The notes under the pieces are model-generated. The model made no database searches. It worked only from the letters and a program-made list of their open reading frames with translations, and was not told the DNA's origin. Of a DNA stretch of 64,000 nucleotides, positions 41,228 to 49,859 are shown piece by piece. The DNA is from Streptosporangium album (GTDB taxonomy: Bacteria; Actinomycetota; Actinomycetes; Streptosporangiales; Streptosporangiaceae), in the NCBI RefSeq assembly GCF_014203795.1, contig NZ_JACHJU010000001.1, forward strand, positions 868,001-932,000, in the 5' to 3' direction. Both the position numbers and the translations under genes were made by a program. Within the stretch, counting starts at the first letter, position 1. Each line of letters begins with the position of its first letter.

Positions 41228-42479
41228 GGGTGCGGTTCCTCCTGAGGGAGCGCGCGGTGGGCCGCTGCCCCTGGAGTCTGCTGACGTCAGGGGCGCACAG
41301 CCTCACGGGCTTGCGGTCCAGCGCTCAGTCCGCGCCTCGGACGCTGGCGAACAGCTCCGTGAGTGGAGTTGCGGGCCGGGCTCAAGGGGGGCTAATTAGG
41401 GAGCGCCTCCGGCGGGTGGGTGGGGCGTTAGAAATCTCGCCCGTCCGCGACGAAGTTGTACACTTCCTCGTCGAAGGGGCCGTGATACTCGCCCATCGCG
41501 CCGCTGAGGTCGACGTCGGTACTCGGGAATGCGGTCCGGAGCCGCTCCATCATGTGCTCGGACAGATAGTGGTGGTGGAGGTCCAAGCGCCGCAGATGAG
41601 TCAGAGGTTGGCCGGAGAGCAGACTCTCGGCTCCCTCGTCGGTGAGTGTTCCCCGTGCCAGGCTCAGCGACCGCAGGCGAGCCACCACGGGAGCGGTCGC
41701 CACCCTCTCAGCGATCTCGTTCTGTACCGCGCTGTTCTCCAGGCCGAGGAATCGCAGTGAAGGCAGCCGCTCACCGCTCAGGACCGGCTCCAGATCGTAC
41801 TCGTCGGCCACCTCACCCTCGCCGTCATCAACGCCGAGCCATACGTCCAGGCGCTCCAGCACTGGCAGGTCGCTGGCCGCCACCGCCTGCATGACATCGG
41901 ACGGTAGGCAGCAGGACTCGAGCCGCAGGGTCTTCAGCACGGCATGGTGGAAGGGCCGCAACTCCAGCCCCTGCTTTCCCCGTACCTCCAGCCGCTCCAA
42001 CAGCGGGAAGCGTTCGGCTACGGGCGTAAGATCGGTCTGCCAGATCCACTCAAACGACCTCTCGTCGCCGAGAAACAACGCCTGGAGGTTTGGGAAGCGG
42101 TCGGCTGCCTCCAGCAGGAACGTGGCGGCGGCCGGACCGTCGAAGCCAGTGAAGCCCATGACCAGGACGTTCACCTGCGTGGTGTCGACCGCCCCGAGAA
42201 AGCGCTCGAAGACCTCGTGGAACTCGGGCGGACCGGAGACCGGCGCGCTGAGGTGCCAGGCCGGACCCTGCGGGACGACGCCGCCAGCACCGCCCGGATC
42301 GAACTCCACCACCGACTGGCCATGGAACTCCTTGCTGCGCTGATAACCAGGCATCAACCCTCGCCCTTCCTCTACCAAGACGCATCAGGCTATCGCGAAC
42401 AAATATGGGTGCGGTTCCTCCTGAGGGAGCGCGCGGTGGGCCGCGCAGCTCAACCAGTCCCCGAGAAGGAACCGCACCC
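41228..42479. repeat. Segment bounded by 38-bp repeats carrying an LRR gene
   Basis: An identical 38-bp sequence beginning GGGTGCGGTTCCTCCTGAGG lies at 41228-41265 and 42407-42444 in direct orientation. The second copy continues to AGGAACCGCACCC (42467-42479), the reverse complement of its first 13 bp, so 42407-42479 is a 73-bp element with terminal inverted repeats. The LRR gene lies between the copies. The whole segment sits directly upstream of the IS5 transposase start and probably arrived as one unit. Confidence 0.75.
41428..42354 (-). CDS. STM4015-family leucine-rich-repeat protein
   Basis: A 308-residue protein; ATG 42354 is preferred (MPGYQRSKEFHGQSVVEFDP) with GAGGG just upstream. 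The C-terminal two thirds are LRR-like units: LFLGDERSFEWIW, LERLEVRGKQGLELRPFHHA, LERLDVWLGVDDGEGEVADE, LRSLSLARGTLTDEGAESLL and LTHLRRLDLHHHYLSEHMME. These match STM4015-family proteins, which occur in bacterial gene sets of unknown function. A dead paralogue is at 14740-15030. The gene is intact and enclosed by 38-bp repeats, so it is probably cargo of a small mobile unit rather than part of the surrounding IS. Confidence 0.8.
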   Translation of the reverse strand: MPGYQRSKEFHGQSVVEFDPGGAGGVVPQGPAWHLSAPVSGPPEFHEVFERFLGAVDTTQVNVLVMGFTGFDGPAAATFLLEAADRFPNLQALFLGDERSFEWIWQTDLTPVAERFPLLERLEVRGKQGLELRPFHHAVLKTLRLESCCLPSDVMQAVAASDLPVLERLDVWLGVDDGEGEVADEYDLEPVLSGERLPSLRFLGLENSAVQNEIAERVATAPVVARLRSLSLARGTLTDEGAESLLSGQPLTHLRRLDLHHHYLSEHMMERLRTAFPSTDVDLSGAMGEYHGPFDEEVYNFVADGRDF

Positions 42480-42483
42480 TTGG

Positions 42484-43611
42484 ATGACTGTCTACCGGTT
42501 TCCTGCCGCCAGCGCCGGTTGTGTTGTGCCCGGTTGTCTGTGCCGGGATCGGGTCCGGTCGTATCCGTCGGATCTGACCGATGAGCAGTGGCGGGTGCTG
42601 CGGCCGGAGGCCGAGGCGGTGATGGCCGAGTTGCGCAGGGGCCCGGGCGGTGCGCCGATGCGCCATGATCTGCGGGCGGTGCTGGACGCGATCGGCTATG
42701 TGACCAGGTACGGGATCGAGTGGCGGGCCATGCCGGTGGACTTCCCGCCGTGGCCGGCGGTGTATGCGTTTTTCGAGCGCTGGTCCGCCCGGGGGATGCC
42801 GCAGCGCTTGGTGGATCGGCTACGCGGCCGGATCCGGGTCGCGGCCGGCCGCAAGGAGACGCCGACCGCGGCGGTGATCGATGCGCAGAGCGTGAAGGCG
42901 GCCGAGACCGTCGGCCCGGCCACCTGCGGGTACGACGGCGGTAAGAAGATCAAGGGGCAGAAGCGGCATATCGCGGTCGACACGCTCGGCCTGCTGATCT
43001 GCGTGATCGTCACCGCGGCCTCGGTGCAGGACCGTGACGGCGCCGCTCCGCTGCTGGCCCGGCTGACCGAGAAGTTCTCCACCATCAGCCTGGTATGGGC
43101 TGACGGCGGTTACGCCGGACGGCTGGTCACCTGGACCAAGAAGGTCCTGGCCTGCACCGTCGAGATCGTCAAGCGCAGCGACGACATGAAGGGATTCGTC
43201 GTGCTGCCCCGCCGGTGGGTGGTGGAGAGGTCCTTCGCCTGGCTGATGCGACACCGCCGTCTGGTCCGCTGCTACGAACGAAAACCCGAGCATCACGAAG
43301 CCATGGTGCTGTGGGCCGCCGCCCACCAGATGACCCGCCGCCTCGCCCGTGACCTGGCAGGACTGCCGGCCCACGGCCGCTGGAGCGACCCTCCACCGCT
43401 ACCGGCGCCAACCAGCCCCGACCGGCGCGACAAGGTCCTCGAACTCATGGCCGCCCAGCCCTGGCGGGCATGGAAGGGCACCGAACTGGCCGCCATCCTC
43501 GGGATCCACAACGTCAACAGCTTCCGCGTCCAACTGTCCCAATGGTCACACCAAGGCCACATCAACAAGATCGGCCCTGCCCTCTACGGACCCGCACTTA
43601 AGCATCTGTGA
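42484..43611 (+). CDS. IS5-family transposase with C-terminal winged-helix-like extension
   Basis: A 375-residue transposase from ATG 42484 (MTVYRFPAASAGCVV). The N-terminal IS5 domain SYPSDLTDEQWRVLRPEAEA and GYVTRYGIEWRAMPVDFPPW leads to DDE residues in AVIDAQSVKAAETVGP (D), SLVWADGGYAGRLVTW (D) and PRRWVVERSFAWLMRHRRLV (E). Normal IS5 transposases end soon after; this one adds ~70 residues (DKVLELMAAQPWRAWKGTEL, ILGIHNVNSFRVQLSQWS) resembling a winged helix, perhaps for end recognition. The gene is intact although the left half of its element is disrupted. Confidence 0.9.
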   Translation: MTVYRFPAASAGCVVPGCLCRDRVRSYPSDLTDEQWRVLRPEAEAVMAELRRGPGGAPMRHDLRAVLDAIGYVTRYGIEWRAMPVDFPPWPAVYAFFERWSARGMPQRLVDRLRGRIRVAAGRKETPTAAVIDAQSVKAAETVGPATCGYDGGKKIKGQKRHIAVDTLGLLICVIVTAASVQDRDGAAPLLARLTEKFSTISLVWADGGYAGRLVTWTKKVLACTVEIVKRSDDMKGFVVLPRRWVVERSFAWLMRHRRLVRCYERKPEHHEAMVLWAAAHQMTRRLARDLAGLPAHGRWSDPPPLPAPTSPDRRDKVLELMAAQPWRAWKGTELAAILGIHNVNSFRVQLSQWSHQGHINKIGPALYGPALKHL

Positions 43612-43619
43612 ACAGGCTC

Positions 43620-43666
43620 TTACGGGTCTGGCTGTAGGGCTCGCCGACCGCGTAGCGGTACGTCAT
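43620..43666 (-). pseudogene. Hypothetical gene, 5' part (split by the nested IS5 element)
   Basis: The ATG at 43666, preceded by AAGAAAGG, starts MTYRYAVGEPYSQTRK, after which the IS5 end follows. The rest of the gene is at 38639-39122. Confidence 0.75.
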
Positions 43667-43728
43667 TGATGACCTTTCTTGCCGGGCTCTGTCGATTGTG
43701 GTGGGGCGGGCTGCAGGAAGCCCTTGGT

Positions 43729-44253
43729 TTAGTCGGTGAAGGCGCGGTGCATGGCCCGGGCGGTGGCCTTGGCGTGCTCGGCTTCCCGCTCGGCCACAAG
43801 GTCGGGGTGGAGGGCATCGAACGCGTCGAGGGCTTTCTCCGCCGCCTCTGCTTCCGCCTCGGCGGCCATGACGGGCCCCCACGATGCTTCGTGGTCCTGG
43901 GCGTTGATGCTGGCGGTCTCGGCCTTGCCGTACGCGATCTCCAACGCGGTGACCAGTTCGGTTCGCTGGCCTTTCGGGGTCTTCTCCCATGCTTCCCGCT
44001 CCGCGTCGAGAACGGTCTGGAGGGTGGCGGCCTCCTCGTCGGTGATCTGCAGGACCTTGCGGGAGCCGATGGCCTTGACCATCTCGCCCTGTCGCCCGTC
44101 CGGCTTGGGTCGGAGGTGGATGTTGCCGGAGGTGTACGGCTGGCCGTCTATGGAGACGTCCCAGTGGATGGCCATCATCTCGTGCGGCTGGTGTGTGTGG
44201 CGGGTGATGGTGGCAGTCCGGCCGTCAGTGAGGGTTTTAGTGAGTGGCTTCAA
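43729..44253 (-). CDS. Hypothetical protein in a coupled operon
   Basis: A 174-residue protein starting at a TTG (44253), supported by AGGAAGG upstream and by a TTGA overlap with the preceding gene's stop (4 bp, translational coupling). It contains GRTATITRHTHQPHEMMAIH, WDVSIDGQPYTSGNIHLRPK and a long alanine/glutamate-rich helix EASWGPVMAAEAEAEAAEKA. The pattern suggests a small beta domain followed by a coiled coil. No family is recognised. Together with the HTH gene upstream and the split gene downstream it formed a three-gene operon of the sort seen in integrative elements. Confidence 0.6.
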   Translation of the reverse strand: MKPLTKTLTDGRTATITRHTHQPHEMMAIHWDVSIDGQPYTSGNIHLRPKPDGRQGEMVKAIGSRKVLQITDEEAATLQTVLDAEREAWEKTPKGQRTELVTALEIAYGKAETASINAQDHEASWGPVMAAEAEAEAAEKALDAFDALHPDLVAEREAEHAKATARAMHRAFTD

Positions 44254-44525
44254 GATGACGGTCCTTCCTGAGGCAGTGCAGAGCGGGTGTTGGCTGTGGT
44301 GGGGCGGCCGCGTGGCCGCTGGATTTTCGCCCACCACGGGTCGCAGTCGCTGGGCAGGTAGCGCAGGCGGGGCTCGCCGGGGTTGACCGGTTGGGGCGGG
44401 GCGGGCACGGCGGGGTCAGCCTGGTGGTCGCGTTCGGATCGTTGCCAGGCGCGGGTGACGGCGCCCCGGTCAACCTTCCAGCGGCGGGCCAACTCCGTCT
44501 TGCTCAGCGGCCAGTTTTCGGCCAT
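44250..44525 (-). CDS. Small HTH protein
   Basis: A 91-residue protein from ATG 44525 with a strong GGAGGAG ribosome site. MAENWPLSKTELARRWKVDR followed by GAVTRAWQRSERD is a helix-turn-helix of the MerR/excisionase kind; the C-terminal half is proline-rich with RLRYLPSDCDPWWAKIQRPR. It is first in the operon and its stop overlaps the next TTG start by 4 bp. It is a probable DNA-binding regulator or excisionase-like factor of a former mobile element. Confidence 0.65.
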   Translation of the reverse strand: MAENWPLSKTELARRWKVDRGAVTRAWQRSERDHQADPAVPAPPQPVNPGEPRLRYLPSDCDPWWAKIQRPRGRPTTANTRSALPQEGPSS

Positions 44526-44679
44526 GGGTGGTTCTCCTCCGGGCGGGGCGGCGTACCGCCCCGCCGTGTTCAGCGGTGGTGCTTTGTGCAGGTCAGGCGA
44601 ACGACAGCATGTAGTCGGGATCGCGGTTGCACCGGTTGCAGACTCTTCCGGCGATGCCGGAGGAGTCGCGCCGGTCATG

Positions 44680-45084
44680 GCGGGCGGTGCCCTGGTGGCA
44701 CTCGTCTACGGGCATTTCCCCATCATTGCCGGCATCCTCCTGACCGCCCTGGGCATCGAGGGCGTGGTCGCACACATCGGCGATGGCGAGCCGCTGGGGG
44801 TGTTCTCCGCCCTCGCGCTCTACGGCGGCGTCGCACTGTATCTGCTCGGACATCTGCTGTTCGGGCTGCGCATGCACGGCGCTCTGAACCGCCCGCGGCT
44901 GCTCGCGGCATGTGCCTTGTCGGCGGCCGCGCCGATCGCCGTGGCACTCACACCGCTGGCCAGCCTGACCGGCGTGGTGGTCATCCTGGTCGCCCTGATC
45001 GTCGTCGAGACCATGCACATACGGCGAGCAGAAATGTGCAAAGACACAAGAGTTCTGGGGCTCGTTCTCCCCATACATGACTGA
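44680..45084 (+). pseudogene. LtrA (low temperature requirement) C-terminal fragment
   Basis: The frame reads LVALVYGHFPIIAGILLTAL, GEPLGVFSALALYGGVALYL, LLGHLLFGLRMHG and LTGVVVILVALIVVETMHI, the last three or four membrane helices of LtrA-family proteins (normally ~380 residues). The first ~250 residues are missing, as the sequence is joined to the region upstream of the HTH gene. Confidence 0.7.
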
Positions 45085-45119
45085 TTGCGTGGTACCTGCC
45101 TGCTGAGAAAGGACGGACG

Positions 45120-45629
45120 ATGACCAACGACCGCCGCAGCGCGATCTCGCTGCAAGTCAACGACGTAACGCACCGGTTGACCGTCGACAACCGCACGACG
45201 CTGCTCGACGCGTTGCGCGAGGATCTCGGCCACACCGGTCCGAAGAAGGGCTGCGATCACGGGCAATGCGGGGCGTGCACCGTGCTGCTCGACGGCAGAC
45301 GCGTGGTGTCCTGCCTGACGTTGGCAGTCGCCGCCGAAGGCACCGAGGTCACCACCATCGAAGGCGTCAAGCATCCGCTCCAGGCGGCCTTCGTCGAGCA
45401 TGACGGTTTCCAGTGCGGCTACTGCACGTCCGGGCAGCTCTGCTCGGCTGTCGGGATGCTGGCCGAGCACGCGGCGGGCTGGCCCAGCGCAGTGACTGCC
45501 GATGTCTCTCCCGATGCCCCGCCGCCGGCCTTGGACGCGGCAGAGGTGCGTGAGCGGATGAGCGGCAATCTGTGCCGCTGCGGGGCGTACCCAGCGATCG
45601 TGCGTGCCGTAATCGAGGTGGCGGGATGA
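45120..45629 (+). CDS. paoA: Molybdenum hydroxylase [2Fe-2S] subunit
   Basis: A 169-residue iron-sulphur subunit (small subunit) of a xanthine-oxidase-family aldehyde oxidoreductase. The plant-type [2Fe-2S] ligands are in KKGCDHGQCGACTVLLDGRR and the second cluster in CGYCTSGQLCSA and NLCRCGAYPAIVRAVIEVAG. It passes electrons from the molybdenum site to FAD. Unlike E. coli PaoA, no Tat signal is visible at the N-terminus (MTNDRRSAISLQVNDVTHRL), so the complex should be cytoplasmic. AAAGGA precedes the ATG at 45120. The stop overlaps the next start by 4 bp (ATGA). Confidence 0.92.
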   Translation: MTNDRRSAISLQVNDVTHRLTVDNRTTLLDALREDLGHTGPKKGCDHGQCGACTVLLDGRRVVSCLTLAVAAEGTEVTTIEGVKHPLQAAFVEHDGFQCGYCTSGQLCSAVGMLAEHAAGWPSAVTADVSPDAPPPALDAAEVRERMSGNLCRCGAYPAIVRAVIEVAG

Positions 45630-46591
45630 AGGAGTTCGCCTACCGGCGCGCGACGGACCTCCGTGACGCGCTGATCGCGGGCAGCGGCGGCGCGCGCTAC
45701 CTAGGCGGTGGCACGAACCTCGTCGACCTGATGAAGGACGGAGTCGAAGCACCCGACCGGCTGATTGACGTGCGGCAGTTGCCATTTGCCGGAATCCGCG
45801 AGACACCGGACGGCGGACTGCTCATCGGCGCCACGACCACCAACAGCGACCTCGCAGCCCATCCCGAGATACGGCGGCGCTACCCGGCGCTGAGCCAGGC
45901 GGTGCTGGCTGGCGCGTCCGGACAGCTGCGCAACATGGCCACGGTGGGCGGCAACCTCCTTCAACGGACCCGGTGCGCCTACTTTGCCGACCCCTCGCAG
46001 GCCTGCAACAAGCGACTGCCCGGCAGCGGGTGTCCCGCGATCGCCGGGGAGCACCACAACCACGCCATCCTCGGCAGGTCGCCACATTGTGCCGCCACCC
46101 ATCCCTCGGACATGGCGGTGGCGCTGGTCGCGTTCGACGCGGTCGTGCGCTACGAGACGCTCGAGGGCGTGGGCGAGATCCCGCTGGAGAAGTTCTACCT
46201 GCCCGTCGGCGATACACCGCAGCGGGAGACGGCCCTGCCACCGGGAGCCCTGATCACGGCGGTCGTCCTCCCGGGATCTGCGGTTTCCCCGCGGTCGCGC
46301 TATCGGAAGGTGCGCGAGCGTGCGTCGTATGCCTTCGCCACCGTCTCCATCGCTGCCGGCTTGGACGGTGACAGGGGCTCGGCACGGATCGCCCTCGGCG
46401 GTGTCGCCTCGCGGCCGTGGCGTGCTCGGACCGCCGAGTTCTTCCTGCTGGAGGGTCCCACCACCGCCGACAGATTCCGAGCCGCCGCCGATGCCGAACT
46501 GTCGGCCGCCGAACCGCTGCCCGGCAACGGATACAAGGTGACGCTCGCCCGCAACCTGATCGTGGCGGTCCTGGAGGAGGTCCACGCATGA
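45626..46591 (+). CDS. paoB: Molybdenum hydroxylase FAD subunit
   Basis: A 321-residue FAD-binding subunit (medium subunit, CoxM/PaoB-like). FAD-binding signatures are GARYLGGGTNLVDLMKDGVE, LRNMATVGGNLLQRTRCAYF and a region with cysteines DPSQACNKRLPGSGCPAIAG which in PaoB homologues carries an additional [4Fe-4S] cluster. The ATG at 45626 overlaps the upstream TGA (ATGA), and the gene overlaps the next in the same way. It passes electrons from the iron-sulphur subunit to the acceptor. Confidence 0.92.
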   Translation: MKEFAYRRATDLRDALIAGSGGARYLGGGTNLVDLMKDGVEAPDRLIDVRQLPFAGIRETPDGGLLIGATTTNSDLAAHPEIRRRYPALSQAVLAGASGQLRNMATVGGNLLQRTRCAYFADPSQACNKRLPGSGCPAIAGEHHNHAILGRSPHCAATHPSDMAVALVAFDAVVRYETLEGVGEIPLEKFYLPVGDTPQRETALPPGALITAVVLPGSAVSPRSRYRKVRERASYAFATVSIAAGLDGDRGSARIALGGVASRPWRARTAEFFLLEGPTTADRFRAAADAELSAAEPLPGNGYKVTLARNLIVAVLEEVHA

Positions 46592-48657
46592 ACACCACAA
46601 CCGGCGCCATCGGGATCGCCCGGCCCAGGATCGAGGGACGGGCCAAGGTCACCGGAGCCGCACGCTACGCCGCCGACGTGCCGACGCCGAACCTGCTCTT
46701 CGGCTCGGTCGTTCTGTCCACCGTGTCCCGGGGGCGCATCCATGGCGTCGACGTCTCGGCCGTCCAGGACATGCCCGGCGTGGTGGGCGTGATCCACCAC
46801 ACCAACGCGCCCCGCCTCAACCCGAAGGCAGGAGGCTTCTTCGGCCCGGACGGCCAGTTGCAGCTGTTGCAGGACGCGGTGATCCCCTTCGCCGGCCGGC
46901 CCGTCGCGCTCGTCGTGGCCGAGACGCTGGAGCAGGCGCAGGCGGCAGCCGCCGCGTTGCCGGTGACCTACGAGGAGGAGCCGCACGATACCGCCTTCAC
47001 CGCCGATCATCCGGCGGGCCGTCCGGCGGTGACGATCTTCGACGGCCCCGTGGACGTCGGTGACGTCGAGGCCGAGCTGGCCGCGTCCGCCGTGGTGGTC
47101 GAGGAGCGCTATCGCACGCCCGAGGAGCATTGCAGCGCGATGGAGCCGCACTCGGCGACCGCGTGGTGGGAGGGCGAGCGCCTGGAAGCCATCGACTCCA
47201 ATCAGGGGCCGTTCACCATAGCCGCCACCATGGCCACGCTGTTTTCCCTGAGCCTTGATCAGGTGCACATCCGCACCGAGCATGTCGGCGGCGGGTTCGG
47301 CTCCAAGGGGTTGTGTGGCCCTCAGCTGATCCTGGCCGCGATGGCCGCGCTGCGGTTTCGGCGGCCCGTACGGGTCACGCTGACCCGCGCCCAGGTGTTC
47401 CTCACCACTGCGATGCGGCCGGCCACCGATCAGCTCATCCGGATCGGCGCCGATGCCGACGGCCACCTGCGGGCGATCTGGCACGAGCCCGCTTTCGAGA
47501 TCTCTCCGCTGGCGGAATACATCGAGGGCTGCACCGAGCTCACCAAAACCCTCTACGCGGCGACGGCCATCCGGACGAACCTCACCGCAGTCCCGCTCGA
47601 CGTCCTGCCGCCGAGCTCGATGCGCGGACCCGGCGCCGTTCCCGGCTCGTTCGTCCTCGAATCCGCCATGGACGAGCTGGCGGAGAGGCTGGGCCTCGAT
47701 CCCCTGGAGCTGCGGCTGCGCAACGAGCCGGTGGTCGGTCCCGTGTCCGGCCTGCCGTTCAGTAGCCGAAACCTCGTCGCCTGCCTGCGAGAAGGCGCGC
47801 GCAGGTTCGGCTGGGACACGCGAGATCATCGGCCGCGGCTGCGGCGTGAAGGAGCCCTGCTGATCGGCACCGGGCTGGCCGCCACGTCCTTCAGCGCCGG
47901 TGCGTTCCCCTCGTCGGCATCGATCACCGCCGAGCCGGACGGGACCTTCATCGTCGCCATCGGCGCCACCGACCTCGGCACCGGCGCACGCACCGCGCTG
48001 ACCGCGATCGCCGCCGACGCGCTGGCCGTCGGCACCGAGCGGATCCACCTCAAGATCTCCGACAGCGCCCTCGGACCCGCCTGGGCCGCGGGCGGATCTC
48101 GGGGAACCACGTCCTGGGCCTGGGCGATCGCCGAAGCGGCGGCGAAGCTGCGCGACCAGGACTACCGCGGGACGGTCACGGTCGACACCAGCCAATCGCT
48201 CGGCGACCTGCCCTCCCAGGAACGGCACGCCTACAGCGCCATATTCGCCCAGGTGAGCGTCGACCCGGCGACCGGCGAGGCGCGCTTACGCCGGCTGCTC
48301 GGGATGTTCGCCGTGGGCCGGGTGGTCAACCCGCTCATGGCCCGCAGTCAGGTCATCGGAGGGATGATCGGCGGGCTGTCCATGGCTCTGCACGAGGAAG
48401 GTGTTCGCGATCCGGTCTCGGGCCGGCACGTCAACGCGGACTTCGCCGGCTATCACATCGCCGCGCACGCCGACGTGCCCGACATCGAGGCCGACTTCGT
48501 GCCCGACTACGAACCCGGCATTCCCATGGGCATCAAGGGCGCCGGTGAGATCGGCAATGTGGGTACGGCTGCCGCGATCGCGAACGCCGTCTGGCATGCC
48601 ACGGGGGTCAGGCAGCGGTCCTTGCCGATCCGGCTCGACCGGGTGCTCGAGGCGTGA
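46588..48657 (+). CDS. paoC: Molybdenum hydroxylase catalytic subunit
   Basis: A 689-residue molybdopterin-cytosine-dinucleotide-binding large subunit. Family blocks: ARPRIEGRAKVTGAARYAAD, the substrate-tunnel and cofactor region AMEPHSATAWWEG and HVGGGFGSKGLCGPQLILAA, PPSSMRGPGAVPGSFVLESA, and the catalytic glutamate in GIKGAGEIGNVGTAAAIANA. It oxidises an aldehyde or heteroaromatic substrate by hydroxylation with water. It is the last gene of an operon with ATGA overlaps; maturation factors (PaoD/XdhC type) are not in the window. An AraC regulator is convergent 7 bp after the stop. Confidence 0.92.
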   Translation: MNTTTGAIGIARPRIEGRAKVTGAARYAADVPTPNLLFGSVVLSTVSRGRIHGVDVSAVQDMPGVVGVIHHTNAPRLNPKAGGFFGPDGQLQLLQDAVIPFAGRPVALVVAETLEQAQAAAAALPVTYEEEPHDTAFTADHPAGRPAVTIFDGPVDVGDVEAELAASAVVVEERYRTPEEHCSAMEPHSATAWWEGERLEAIDSNQGPFTIAATMATLFSLSLDQVHIRTEHVGGGFGSKGLCGPQLILAAMAALRFRRPVRVTLTRAQVFLTTAMRPATDQLIRIGADADGHLRAIWHEPAFEISPLAEYIEGCTELTKTLYAATAIRTNLTAVPLDVLPPSSMRGPGAVPGSFVLESAMDELAERLGLDPLELRLRNEPVVGPVSGLPFSSRNLVACLREGARRFGWDTRDHRPRLRREGALLIGTGLAATSFSAGAFPSSASITAEPDGTFIVAIGATDLGTGARTALTAIAADALAVGTERIHLKISDSALGPAWAAGGSRGTTSWAWAIAEAAAKLRDQDYRGTVTVDTSQSLGDLPSQERHAYSAIFAQVSVDPATGEARLRRLLGMFAVGRVVNPLMARSQVIGGMIGGLSMALHEEGVRDPVSGRHVNADFAGYHIAAHADVPDIEADFVPDYEPGIPMGIKGAGEIGNVGTAAAIANAVWHATGVRQRSLPIRLDRVLEA

Positions 48658-48664
48658 GCAGGTT

Positions 48665-49552
48665 TCAGCGCGCCGCCCCCGCGGGAAGGCGCGTGGCGTC
48701 CTGGCTGGGTGACATGCCGAACTGGCGGCGGTACTCGCGGCTGAACTGGGACGGACTCTCGTAGCCCACTCGGCGGCTGACGGCGGCGATGTCAGCCGGG
48801 GCTGCGGCGAGCTGAAGCCGGGCCTGCTGGAGCCGGATCCGCTTCTGGAATTGAATCGGGCTCATCGCGGTGACGGCTTGAAAGTTCCGATGGAAGGTGG
48901 AGACGCTCATGCTCGCCACTTTGGCCACGTCCTCGACGCGGAACGGCTGGGTGTAGTGGTCGCGGATCCACTGGATGGCGCGGGCGATGTGGCTGAGGCT
49001 GCTGTCGGGCAGCCCGAACTGCCGGACGATCGCGCCCTGATCGCCGGTGATCAGGCGCCAGAGAATCTCGCGTTTGATGAGCGGCGCGAGGACGGTGATG
49101 TCACGGGGGCGGTCGAGCAGGCGCAGCAGGCGGATGACGGCATCGAGGAGCTCGGGGGAGGCGGTGCTGACGGCCAAGCCGGGTGGCACGCCCTCACCGT
49201 GCTCCGGCAGCTCACCCGGCGCCGCCTGCAACAGCACCTCCGCCACGGCAGCCGGGTGCAGGGTCAGCCCGACGCCCAGCCCCGGCAGCTCCGCACTGGC
49301 CCTGGCGAAGTGAGCGGTCACCGGGAGGTCGACCGAGGCGATGAGGTATTGCCCCTCACGGTACTCGTACACCTTCTCGCCCAACGCGAAGCGCTTCGTG
49401 CCCTGGGCGACGACGGCCAGCACCTTGCCATAGGTCGTCGGCGTCGGTGGCTGGGGCTGCTCGGCCCTGAAGATCAGGACATCTTCGATGGGGGTGGCGA
49501 GATCGGGCCGAGCATGGCGGTGGAGGAGGTCGCGAAGCTCGTCGAGGGCCAT
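48665..49552 (-). CDS. AraC-family regulator
   Basis: A 295-residue regulator from ATG 49552 (MALDELRDLLHRHARPDLAT). The N-terminal AraC_N/cupin domain reads VLIFRAEQPQPPTPTTYGKV and FALGEKVYEYREGQYLIASV; the C-terminal two HTH motifs are YTQPFRVEDVAKVASMSVST and ISRRVGYESPSQFSREYRRQ-like VSRRVGYESPSQFSREYRRQ. It ends 7 bp from the paoC stop on the opposite strand. AraC regulators of this type often control an adjacent aldehyde oxidoreductase operon, so control of paoABC by an aldehyde-like ligand is plausible but unproven. Confidence 0.85.
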   Translation of the reverse strand: MALDELRDLLHRHARPDLATPIEDVLIFRAEQPQPPTPTTYGKVLAVVAQGTKRFALGEKVYEYREGQYLIASVDLPVTAHFARASAELPGLGVGLTLHPAAVAEVLLQAAPGELPEHGEGVPPGLAVSTASPELLDAVIRLLRLLDRPRDITVLAPLIKREILWRLITGDQGAIVRQFGLPDSSLSHIARAIQWIRDHYTQPFRVEDVAKVASMSVSTFHRNFQAVTAMSPIQFQKRIRLQQARLQLAAAPADIAAVSRRVGYESPSQFSREYRRQFGMSPSQDATRLPAGAAR

Positions 49553-49859
49553 GATCCCCATCCAAACACCACGCGAGACCTGGAGACAACGAAGCCGACG
49601 CCGCAGACACGCACCAGTCGATAACACGCGGCAAGGTGCCTGCGATGACCGGATTATCACATCCCATCCGCAACAGGGCGATGAAGGATTCAGTCAAGTT
49701 ACGACGATTCCCTCTGACGACGTGGTGATCCTCATTTGGCACCTGCCTTTTCTCACTGAGATCGTTTCATCCTGAAGGTGCTGGTCAGGCGCCTGGTGTG
49801 ATCGAGTGAGGGTGTACTCGCGCTGGTCGCGGGTGGTGATCATGCCGGGTGATCGTCTG

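Larger units (their letters stand above)
39123..43619. mobile_element. IS5-family element with two later insertions (nested)
   Basis: GAGCCTGTT at 39123-39131 and AACAGGCTC at 43611-43619 are inverted ends, flanked by a TTA target duplication (39120-39122 and 43620-43622), as is usual for IS5-family elements. The element's transposase is at 42484-43611. Its left part has been broken by an IS1634 element (39132-41159) and by a 41228-42479 segment carrying an LRR gene. The target is the gene whose halves lie at 38639-39122 and 43620-43666. Confidence 0.75.

Noticed and set aside
46300..48228. Long open frame opposite paoC
   Set aside because: Shadow of the molybdenum hydroxylase subunit, whose cofactor motifs and ATGA coupling are unambiguous.
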